From Candidatus Woesearchaeota archaeon (lineage in GTDB: Archaea; Nanobdellota; Nanobdellia; Woesearchaeales; UBA10216): a DNA stretch of 41,405 nt. Below are positions 18,542-27,900 of this stretch, in pieces. The notes beneath the pieces are model-generated. The model saw only the letters and a list, made by a program, of their open reading frames with translations. It searched no databases and was not told where the DNA came from. Location: contig JACPTE010000001.1 of NCBI GenBank assembly GCA_016192945.1, forward strand, positions 1 to 41,405, written 5' to 3'. The position numbers and the translations under genes were made by a program. How positions within the stretch are numbered: the first letter of the stretch is position 1; every line of letters starts with the position of its first letter.

Positions 18542-19434
18542 TTAAAATTTTCTAATTTGGAGCTGACAATTGCACACGCACTGCACAACTCCCTGCCCGC
18601 GGGCTCTCCACACTCTCTGCAGCAGCTTAATTCCTTCCCAACAGGCAAGCACTTCAGGACGGGCATCATCTTCAAGAAAGAATGCACTATTCCCAGTTTA
18701 GAGCCCGGATGCATTGCTTCCAGCCCGTTTAGCATGTCCCTTACTGAAGCCCTGAAAGACCCTGCAGCATTCGGGCACTCTGTGAATTTTATTTCAAACC
18801 CCTGCAAAAAAGCATATGTTGCGACTTCCTTTTCAGAGCATAGGTATAATGGCTTTACCCGCGGGGTGAACATCCTGCTGCTTATCTGCCCTGTCTTAGG
18901 CCCAAGCCTTGCCAGCAGGTGAGTGTTGGACTTTATCATGTTCATTGTTATTGTCTGCGCCTCATCATCAAGGTTGTGCCCTGTTACCAGATAGTCATAA
19001 TCCCTTGAAGCCCTGTTCAGCAGATACCTTCTTAATATTCCGCAGGCCATACACGGCTGGAAAGCCTTCTTAGCCAATAATTCGTCAAGTGTAAACCCAA
19101 AATAATCCCTGTAAGAGACAATGTTCAGGCGTATGCCATTAGCTGTGCAAAACCTCTTCAGATCTTCAATAGTCCCATCCCTGTATCCATGAATCCCCTC
19201 ATTTATTGCGAGGGCCTCAACATCATACCCCAGCTTTTTAAGAATATAAAGGATAGTGGTGCTGTCCTTGCCGCCGCTTGAGGCAACAGCGAGCTTATCA
19301 GTTCTGCCAAAAAGCCCAAACCGCCTGATAGTTCGCTTAACCTTTTCCTCAAAGTGCCTTATGAAGTGCTTCCTGCACAAAGCACGCCCTGCAATGATTA
19401 CAGCCGCCTGCCTGCAGTAAAAACAATCAGCCAT
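18529..19434 (-). CDS. ttuA: tRNA thiolation PP-loop protein (TtuA/NcsA/Ctu1 family)
   Basis: CFYC...CRKH, SSGGKDST PP-loop, CMACGILRR, ATYAFLQGFEIKFTECPNA, C-terminal zinc-type C..C motifs. Confidence 0.9.
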   Translation of the reverse strand: MADCFYCRQAAVIIAGRALCRKHFIRHFEEKVKRTIRRFGLFGRTDKLAVASSGGKDSTTILYILKKLGYDVEALAINEGIHGYRDGTIEDLKRFCTANGIRLNIVSYRDYFGFTLDELLAKKAFQPCMACGILRRYLLNRASRDYDYLVTGHNLDDEAQTITMNMIKSNTHLLARLGPKTGQISSRMFTPRVKPLYLCSEKEVATYAFLQGFEIKFTECPNAAGSFRASVRDMLNGLEAMHPGSKLGIVHSFLKMMPVLKCLPVGKELSCCRECGEPAGRELCSACAIVSSKLENFKYNL

Positions 19435-19520
19435 GAGGTCAGGCTTATCCGGCTCACTATATTAATATTGTGCAGAATATAGGAATATTGCTCCAAAAAA
19501 GGCAGCAAACACAATGCGCA

Positions 19521-19531
19521 ATATTTAAATA
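19521..19531 (+). promoter_or_regulatory. TATA promoter for the 19.5-34.1 kb surface locus
   Basis: ATATTTAAATA centred about 28 nt before ATG 19554. Confidence 0.55.
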
Positions 19532-19553
19532 GTCAAAAAAAAGGATAAAACGA

Positions 19554-20000
19554 ATGGGAAAAAAAGTTATTGTAATAGGATTTCTCACAATAATTGCCAT
19601 TTCCATCCTTATTGGAGGGTATTTTGTATTGCTGAAGGGGAAAAATGAGCCTTCACCAGCTCTACAAGAAAAAAACCCCAGCGAGAGCTTAAGTGAAATA
19701 TCGGCTGCAGGGGATGGAAAAACCATTCCCATTAACCAAAGAAAATACATCAAGGGCTATATAGAAAAAGCTGAAGTCAACTCAGGAGCGCTGTCAATCA
19801 GGATAAAAAACCAAGCCATAAGCCAGGATTTTACGTCTGATAAGTACACCTACATTTTTACAACAATTAATTCAGCCCAAAAGCCAATCATGCTGCAGGA
19901 GATAGAACAGGGAAATTATAACCTGATAGGAAAATACACCCTCATAGAATACAAAGAAGAAAACGGGAAATTAGTGGCAAAAACGATAAGCGTAACATGA
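19554..20000 (+). CDS. Single-TM N-terminally anchored hypothetical protein
   Basis: MGKKVIVIGFLTIIAISILIGGYFVLLKGK; stop overlaps next start (ATGA). Confidence 0.65.
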   Translation: MGKKVIVIGFLTIIAISILIGGYFVLLKGKNEPSPALQEKNPSESLSEISAAGDGKTIPINQRKYIKGYIEKAEVNSGALSIRIKNQAISQDFTSDKYTYIFTTINSAQKPIMLQEIEQGNYNLIGKYTLIEYKEENGKLVAKTISVT

Positions 20001-23000
20001 AAATGGATAAATCCGGAATCTTGTGCTTAAGCATAATAACAGGCATCCTTCTTATTGCAGTCCTGCCAGCAACAAATGCTTACATCGGATGCACCAGTGA
20101 TAGGACTGTAGGGTGCGATGACGCTGCCTGCGCCAGGGGAGCTGCCCAAAAAGCATGCACTTATGAATGCACATCATGCGGGGAAGTGACCTCAGGAGCA
20201 TGCGGGGGAGGATGCCCCTGTACGTGGCAGGGAATGCAAGACTGCGGTAATGCGCCTGGAGGGGGAAGCAGCTCAGGTGGGGGCGGCCAGGCAGCAAGAG
20301 TAGTGGGAGACATAGTGAGCCCGGACAACAAGATATACCAAAAAACAGGAACAAACTGCCCGAACAACATAAACTCGGATACCATAAAGATAAACGAGGG
20401 CGCAACAGAAAGCACATGGGGCTGCAACCCAAACGCATACTACGCGGTTTCAACTTCAACAGGAACAAAAACAATAACATTAACACCGCCACAAGGGCTT
20501 GATTGCGACAGGTGGGCATTAACTTATCATATCAATGGCCAGGACCAGGCAGGGGGAACAGGCACAGGCTGCTCAGCGCAGATAAATGTCCAGCCAGGAG
20601 ACTGGACAAACCACCTTTGGTTCTATCTGAAGCCCATATGCACTCCAAGCCCTGAGATATGCGACGGGGTGGACAACAACTGCAACGGGCTGGTTGACGA
20701 GGGATTTGATAACGATGGGGACGGGTTCTCAACGTGCGGGACAAAAACCACGCAATGCTGTTCTGCAATAGGATGCCAGCCTGGGACAGGAACTGACAAT
20801 AGGTGCGAAGACTGCAATGACGACCCCACAACAGGCGGAGCAGACATACATCCCGGCGCCCAGGAAAGGTGCGACGGAGTAGACAGGAACTGCAACGGGC
20901 AGCCATATGACGGAGTAGACCCTGACACCTGCAGGCAATCATGCGAGGCAGGCTACACGCAAGCTCCGGGAGTCCTGGGCTCGGATGCATACTCTTTTAC
21001 AGGAACTGACGGAAAAACTTACCTTGTGCAGATGATGATAAACAATGCAGGAACAACAAGCTGGGATAGAAAAGCCCCATATGAGCCTGCATCTGCAAAC
21101 GGGATTGACTGGGGTGCAAGGACACAGTGGGAGGCAGTTGACCTGACAAACGTGAACGCAGCCCCGAACATACCAGACCCTGCATTTGCGGGCGCATGCT
21201 CATTCATGTACACTGGAACTGACAACAAGCTCTACTTTGCCCAGACAATCATCCACTCAGATGGGAAAAGGGCATGGTCACGAAAATGCGAAGTGAACCC
21301 TGGAGCACAAAACGCCAAATATGGAGTTGACTTCACCACATGCAGCCAGTGGGGCCCTTACGACCTCTCAAATGAGCCAATCCCGAATGTTGCCAAGGCA
21401 GACAGGGCATTTGCTGACTGCGACATTATGACATTCACAGATTCAGGTAATGTGCCAAGATACGTGCGTTCGCTAATCCACAAAGACGGAAGAAGAAGCT
21501 GGAACGAGGTGTGCAGGATGGACCCTGCCAAGCAGTACGGAGTTGACTTCACCACATGCACCCAGTACAGATACGTGGACCTTGGCCAGGAAAAGGCAAA
21601 CCCAACAGACCCGAAATTTGTGGGACTGCATTCATACACATACACATCCTCAACAGACAACAAAAAATACGTTGTGCAAAGCCTCACCCATGCTGACGGG
21701 CAAAGGGGCTGGTGGAGAAAATGCCCATCAGACCCCGCTGCAGTTAACGGAGTCAACTTCCAAGCAGGAAACCCAGTGTGCGGCGACCAATGGACACTGG
21801 TTCCGTTCACAGGCATTGAAAGCGCACCACCACAAGGCAGCGCAGGCACAGCATCAGCGCAGGGAATAACAGGGGCAGTGGTATCAACCACGACAGCAAC
21901 AGTCAGGGTCCACTTCAGCTCAATTCCCGGAGCAGCCAACGTATATGTTGACGCGACTTCAGTGGGCAGCACAAACGACCCTGGAGACTCAACCACACTT
22001 CCGCTAATGCTTGACATTCCTGCAGGAACACACACAATAAAATTCTCAAAATCAGGATATAACGATTACACAACAACAATAACCGTGACAGAAGGCTCTG
22101 GGCTGCAGGAAGTGGCAGCAACCCTAACCCCGCTGGTCCCTCCAGGAAGCATACAAGTAGATACGGCCCCGCAAGGCGCCAATGTCTACATAGGGGGCAG
22201 CCTGAAGGGAACTACGCCCACAACAATAACCGACCTTGTCCCGGGAACATACACGCTGAGCATAATAAAGGCAGGATACTACACACAAACAAGGACAGCA
22301 ACAGCAGATTCAGGAGGGACAGCAGCAGTGTCAGCAACACTCGCACCTTCTGGCTCCCCAATCCCTGACCAGATGCCAAAGGGAAATGTGGAAACAGCTG
22401 ACTGCAACACCATAACAGGATGGGCATGCGACCAGGACCTGCCAGACCAGCAGATACAGGTAGACTTCTGGACAGACCAGGGAATTGCAGGCTCTGCTCA
22501 GGCAAACCTGCCAAGCATCGATGCAGTAAAGGCAGCGTGCGGAGGAAGAAGCAACGCACACGGATTCTCATTTGACGTGCCTACATACCTGAGCGACAGG
22601 ACAACACTCCTGAAAGACGGAAACAGCCACGCCATAAGGGCTATGGGAATAAACATAAACCCCAACTCAGCACAGCCAGGCAACAGGTATGATGCAGGAG
22701 GCCATCCTGAACTTACAAACAGCCCAAAAACAATAACATGCACCTCACACGATACAATCGGCTACATGGAGACAGCTAATTGCAACACCATAACAGGATG
22801 GAGTTGCGACCAGGACAGACCAGACCAGCAAATACAGGTAGACTTCTGGGAGGTCATCCAGTCACCAACAGGGACAACAAGGCAGATAATAGGAAGCACT
22901 CCTGCAAACCTGCCAAGCATCGATGCAGTAAAGGCAGCGTGCGGGGGAACAAGCAACGCACACGGATACACATTCACAATACCCAGCAACCTGAGGACAG

Positions 23001-24115
23001 GAACCCACGCAATAGAGGCATACGGAATAAACATAGACCAAAACGGGAACAGGATGCCTGCAGGAAACACGAGACTTGTAAACAGCCCTAAAACAATAAC
23101 GTGCACAGCCCCGCCACAGCCAAACGCAGGCAACAGGTGGATAAGAGACGCATGCTGCGGGGACGACCCTAACGAGAATGTCAAGCAAAGCTACGACGGC
23201 TGCAACACAGGATGCTGCCCAGCCAACAAGTGCTATGAGCCTGCAACAAATGCGTGCATAGCAAGCGGATATTCCTCAGGAAGAAGACTATGCTACAACG
23301 GGGAATGGACAGACAGGTCAAACATACTTGCAATCCTCCTCAGGGACTATTCAGCGCAGGAGGGCTTCACTGACAGCTCAATATACTGCGGAACCTACCA
23401 GGAGGCACTGAACAGGTACAACTACCCCATACTCCAGAAAATAGCAGAGGACTACTTCAAGGGAACCTGCCACCTGGGGGGGACACCAAACACTCCATGT
23501 TCCAATGATGTGTGCGTAATGGAATACGCCCCTGGAAAAGTCATCCTGGGAGGCTCGCTCAACATAGAGCCAGGCAGCACAACATTTGGAGACATGCTGA
23601 CTTTCAGCGGAGACTGCAGCTACGCAATGGCAGCCACAGACGGGCAGATAAAGCAGTGCAACACAAACTCCAAGAAACTATGGTACAACAAAAACTCAAG
23701 AGTATTCCTATACAGCAGCGAAGACATAAACCTGAGGGCTGGAGACTGGACATCAATAGTGCAAAGGGCAAACGCCATGCCAAAGGGACAGGAGATAAGC
23801 CTGCCAGTTCCTGAAACAAAAACAGTTGACAAGCTATACTGGGCCAGCAAAGGGCATAAGGGCGTTATAGGCGATGTAGGCTCTGGATGCGCCAGCGATT
23901 TAGTGAACTATGAGTACCTCTATGCAAAATACACGGGCTTCAGCACAGACATATGCTCCTCTGCAAGCTACCTTAACGAGGGCGAATGCAATTTGAATTC
24001 AGGAGAATACGAAATCAGCGCAGCCAGGAGAAAGGACGAGTCAAGCAGGGTATTTGACGCCTGGCAGGACCTGACATCAAAACTCAGGATTAATCCAGCC
24101 AGAACAACAACATAA
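19997..24115 (+). CDS. Giant secreted multidomain protein: MopE-like Ca-binding motif, four W/DG repeats, two PEGA-like domains, duplicated GWxCDxD domain
   Basis: Signal peptide MKMDKSGILCLSIITGILLIAVLPATNA; EICDGVDNNCNGLVDEGFDNDGDGF; PEGA-like GANVYIGGSLKGTTPTTITDLVPGTYTLSIIKAGY; duplicated CNTITGWxCDQDxPDQQIQVDFW. Confidence 0.8.
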   Translation: MKMDKSGILCLSIITGILLIAVLPATNAYIGCTSDRTVGCDDAACARGAAQKACTYECTSCGEVTSGACGGGCPCTWQGMQDCGNAPGGGSSSGGGGQAARVVGDIVSPDNKIYQKTGTNCPNNINSDTIKINEGATESTWGCNPNAYYAVSTSTGTKTITLTPPQGLDCDRWALTYHINGQDQAGGTGTGCSAQINVQPGDWTNHLWFYLKPICTPSPEICDGVDNNCNGLVDEGFDNDGDGFSTCGTKTTQCCSAIGCQPGTGTDNRCEDCNDDPTTGGADIHPGAQERCDGVDRNCNGQPYDGVDPDTCRQSCEAGYTQAPGVLGSDAYSFTGTDGKTYLVQMMINNAGTTSWDRKAPYEPASANGIDWGARTQWEAVDLTNVNAAPNIPDPAFAGACSFMYTGTDNKLYFAQTIIHSDGKRAWSRKCEVNPGAQNAKYGVDFTTCSQWGPYDLSNEPIPNVAKADRAFADCDIMTFTDSGNVPRYVRSLIHKDGRRSWNEVCRMDPAKQYGVDFTTCTQYRYVDLGQEKANPTDPKFVGLHSYTYTSSTDNKKYVVQSLTHADGQRGWWRKCPSDPAAVNGVNFQAGNPVCGDQWTLVPFTGIESAPPQGSAGTASAQGITGAVVSTTTATVRVHFSSIPGAANVYVDATSVGSTNDPGDSTTLPLMLDIPAGTHTIKFSKSGYNDYTTTITVTEGSGLQEVAATLTPLVPPGSIQVDTAPQGANVYIGGSLKGTTPTTITDLVPGTYTLSIIKAGYYTQTRTATADSGGTAAVSATLAPSGSPIPDQMPKGNVETADCNTITGWACDQDLPDQQIQVDFWTDQGIAGSAQANLPSIDAVKAACGGRSNAHGFSFDVPTYLSDRTTLLKDGNSHAIRAMGININPNSAQPGNRYDAGGHPELTNSPKTITCTSHDTIGYMETANCNTITGWSCDQDRPDQQIQVDFWEVIQSPTGTTRQIIGSTPANLPSIDAVKAACGGTSNAHGYTFTIPSNLRTGTHAIEAYGINIDQNGNRMPAGNTRLVNSPKTITCTAPPQPNAGNRWIRDACCGDDPNENVKQSYDGCNTGCCPANKCYEPATNACIASGYSSGRRLCYNGEWTDRSNILAILLRDYSAQEGFTDSSIYCGTYQEALNRYNYPILQKIAEDYFKGTCHLGGTPNTPCSNDVCVMEYAPGKVILGGSLNIEPGSTTFGDMLTFSGDCSYAMAATDGQIKQCNTNSKKLWYNKNSRVFLYSSEDINLRAGDWTSIVQRANAMPKGQEISLPVPETKTVDKLYWASKGHKGVIGDVGSGCASDLVNYEYLYAKYTGFSTDICSSASYLNEGECNLNSGEYEISAARRKDESSRVFDAWQDLTSKLRINPARTTT
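20974..21826 (+). repeat. Four tandem ~70-aa repeats (YxVQxxIHxDGxRxWxRKC...YGVDFxTCxQWxxxDL)
   Basis: Repeat-to-repeat similarity in protein of ORF 19997: TYLVQMMINNAGTTSWDRKAP / LYFAQTIIHSDGKRAWSRKCE / RYVRSLIHKDGRRSWNEVCR / KYVVQSLTHADGQRGWWRKCP. Confidence 0.7.
22394..23107 (+). repeat. Tandem duplicated GWxCDxD...SPKTITC domain (two copies, about 380-bp spacing)
   Basis: GCAAACCTGCCAAGCATCGATGCAGTAAAGGCAGCGTGCGG at 22502 and 22904 is identical; both copies end in NSPKTITCT. Confidence 0.8.
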
Positions 24116-24126
24116 ACACAACAACC

Positions 24127-24942
24127 ATGATGGCATCCAGGAAATCCCAGGTAACCATATTCATAATAGCAGGGCTTGTCATGTTCATGATAGCAGGGCT
24201 CCTGCTTTACCTTGGAAGCAGCGTGCAGACAAGAAAGGAAGCATTATACTCAGACTCTTCACCAGTAACAAGATATGTGAGCGAGTGCGTAAAGAGAGCG
24301 GCAGAGCAGGGGATGGACAAGGCAAGCACACAGTCAGGATACATATTCGCAAGCCAGAACGGCCCAACCAGCGATTACTACTCCACCAGCTACGAAGGAA
24401 AGCTGTATGTCACACGAGGCATGCTGAAAATCCCGTTCGCTGTAGGGGAAAGAGGATACTCCCTGCAATCAAGGCAGGATATTGAAAGGCAAACAGAGCA
24501 ATACATAAACAGGGCAATAATGAACAACTGCATTGACTTCGGAAGCTTCCAGAGGCAATATACGGTCATTGCGGCATCAGGCCCTGAAACAAACGTCACA
24601 ATAACAGACAAGGAGATTTTCACGCACATGAAAATGCCTGTAGAGATAACAGAGCTGTCAACAGGCTCAAACTACAAGATAAGCGACTTCTCAGCATCAA
24701 AAGCAACTCCAATAGGGGAGGTTCACCATGCAGCAGAGATTATTGCGGGCGAAATATCAATAAGGCAAAAACTCGGCAGTTTTGATGCAGAAAACCCAAA
24801 CATACCTGGAAACATAAACGGCGTGTCAGCAGCCCATGAAGAAGTCAGGCAAGGCAGCAGAGTAACAGGAATCATACTGACACTAGAAAAATCAGGGGCA
24901 AGATTCACATTCGCAATAGAAAACACAAGGCAGGCCGGCTAA
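24127..24942 (+). CDS. Pilin-like surface protein (271 aa), short paralog of the 9565/13194 N-terminal domain
   Basis: MASRKSQVTIFIIAGLVMFMIAGLLLYLG; VTRYVSECVKRAAEQGMDKASTQSGYIF...INRAIMNNCIDFGSF pattern. Confidence 0.7.
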   Translation: MMASRKSQVTIFIIAGLVMFMIAGLLLYLGSSVQTRKEALYSDSSPVTRYVSECVKRAAEQGMDKASTQSGYIFASQNGPTSDYYSTSYEGKLYVTRGMLKIPFAVGERGYSLQSRQDIERQTEQYINRAIMNNCIDFGSFQRQYTVIAASGPETNVTITDKEIFTHMKMPVEITELSTGSNYKISDFSASKATPIGEVHHAAEIIAGEISIRQKLGSFDAENPNIPGNINGVSAAHEEVRQGSRVTGIILTLEKSGARFTFAIENTRQAG

Positions 24943-24944
24943 AA

Positions 24945-27900
24945 ATGAACCTTGGAAAAAAACAGATAATGCTAACTGTGTTTCTGCTTTTAGCTGCAGC
25001 AATAGTCCCATCCCTGCTCTCTGAAAAAGCCATTGCAGAGAGCGGATGCTGCTACAACCCCAACGCGCCCATTGTGGCGTGCAGCAGCACAGTACAGGTT
25101 GACTCCATACAAGACTGCTGCCCACAACCAGAAGCGTCATTCCCAACATACTACTCAGCAGAAGTCCAGAACCAGCAAGCATGCCTCCAAAACTTCTTCA
25201 GGGCACAAACAAACTGCAACACCCTTGACCAATGCACCCAGGGATGCTGCTGCCCCGAGTCAAGGGTGAGGGCCAGGGCATTATGCAGGCAGACATTCCA
25301 CCCATTTGCTAACGGCCAGCCAACAGACTGCCAGACAGCATGCGCAACAACACCGCCAATACAAACATGCTCACTAAGCCTCAACGCAATAAACATAAAG
25401 GGGGAAAAGCAGATACAGCTTGTCTGGAACAACAATTGCGGGGCAGACACCTTCACCATAGAGCGGTGCGAGGGAAACAACTGCAACAACTTTGCAGCAC
25501 TCGCAACCTGGCACGCAACAAGCTACTTAGACAGGGACAGCGCCATCAAATGGAACCAATACTACTCATACAGGCTTACAACAACAGCCAATGGGCAAAC
25601 ATACACTGAAACAAAAACAATATACTCTGGAGACATTGAGTGCTGGAAAAATTTTGGGACATACAATTTCTGCATAAGCGACTTCACATACCAGCAGGAG
25701 CCAATCAAAAGCTACCTGATAACAATCCTGAACTACCCTGCAGATGACACTGCATTCAGCCAGAAAGTCAATGACGAATTCGGCGGGAAATTCAGGACTG
25801 CAAGGAACTGCAACACCAACAACCAGCTTTCGTCAGCAAGCACAAGATGCCCTGCAGGAAGGATATGCACAGTGGACAGCAACGGCGCGGGAAGATGCGT
25901 TGAAACAACAGAATGCAGCGTCATTGGAAAGCCATTCGGGCTTTTCAGCAGCAGGACAAGCTGCGAAACAGGGCATTACTGCTTCCTTGACAAATCAGCA
26001 GGAAACGCCAACACGTGCTATGACTGCTCTCCAAGGATGAGCTGCTACGACTACAAGTCAAGGGATGCATGCGAAACAAACAACTGCGGTGCAGGGAACT
26101 GCGTATGGAACACAGTTGGAAACGCAGAGCTCGGGACAGGGGTCTGCGTAGATTACCAGAAGAACAACTGCGCATGGTGCGACAAGAAGGGCACAGAGGG
26201 CGTAGGGAGCCTTAAAGGATACAACACAGTATTTGACAGGTGCAGCCAGGAAAAAACAGCAGCCCTTTCAACGCCAACATACGACTGCACAAGAGCAGTG
26301 AGGCAGTGCACATCAACATGCCTGAACTTTGACATAAACCAGTGCAACGCACACACCGCAACAATAGACAGGAGCACAAACTCGCTGGTAATATCTAACC
26401 CTCCGGGAGACTTGTGCGGGCTTAACGTCTGCCAATGGTATGGCACAGAAACAGCAGGAAGATGCAGGAAAGACGCTGACTTTGATGAGCGCTATGACTG
26501 CCAGACAACAGACTGCGAGAAGGACTACTTCCCTCCAGAAACCACAATCACAGAAAACAGGGGCAGCCTGATAGCAGACGTATTTGACAGGAGGGCTGTT
26601 GACGATTATGGAGGATTCACCACAACCTCCACAACCTATATCTGCTCATCAAACGACCAGGCAAGGGGCTGTGCAGACACAACACAGGGATACACTGCAT
26701 TAACCCAAAGGTCTTCAAGCATACTTGAACTGGTACGGCAGAATACTCTCACAGAGGGAACCAACTACATAAGGTACTACAGCAAGGACCAGAACAAAAA
26801 CCTGGAGACAGTAAAGCGGATGACACTTCAGGTGACAATACCTGTTGACGGAAGCCTGACATTAACAGCAACAGATGCCTCAACCCACGAGAATCTGGGT
26901 GCAGACACTTACATTGACCGCTTACCAACATCAGCAGGAACAACACCACTGACAATATACCACCTAATCCCCGGAAGCCACACATACAGGATAACAAAAC
27001 AGGGATACACAGACGGGACTGGGGATGTCACAATAATCGCAGGCGAGACAGCAACACGAAACATTGAGATGAGCCAGACAGTAGACAACAACGGACGACT
27101 GGCGGTGTCAGTAACTGACAGCGAAACAGGAGACATATTGCATGCAGACGTGTACATGGACAGCTCAGCAGCAACAAGCGGAACAACACCACTCACAATA
27201 CCAGGCCTAACGCCAGGAGCGCACAGCTACAGGATAGCAAAACAGGGATACACAGATTCAACTGGAAGCATAACAATCACTGAAAGGCAGATAACCTACC
27301 TGAGCGCAACCCTCGGAGCCAGAAACCCCCAGACAGGATACCTTTCAATAACAGCAACAGACAAAGACACCAACACAGCATTAAACGCTGATGCATACAT
27401 AGATGAATCAACAACACCAGCAGGAACAACACCACTCACAACAAGCCTCAGCCAGGGAACCCACCGCTACAGGATTGCAAAAACAGGATACAGGGAAAGC
27501 TCAGGAACAGTAACAATAAACCAAGGGCAGGCAACACAAATAAACGTGCAGCTTGAGTTCATACCAGTTCCTGGAACTGGCGTGCTATCCATGAGCGCCT
27601 CAGACGGCACAGACAGCCTTATTGCAAACGTTTACCTGGACGACTCAACAACACCAGCAGGAACAACACCACTCACAACAAGCCTCCAGCCCAACACGCA
27701 CACATACAAGGTTACAAAGACAGGATACCAAGATTCCTCAGGCTCATTTACAATACAAACAGGAAGAACCACCACAGTCAGCGTGCTGATGACACGCTCA
27801 GCCAACCCGCCAAACACAGGAGGAGTATTCATACGAACAACAGACAGCATTACAGGGAATCCTGTAAATGCCAACGCATACATAGACAGCTCAACAACAC

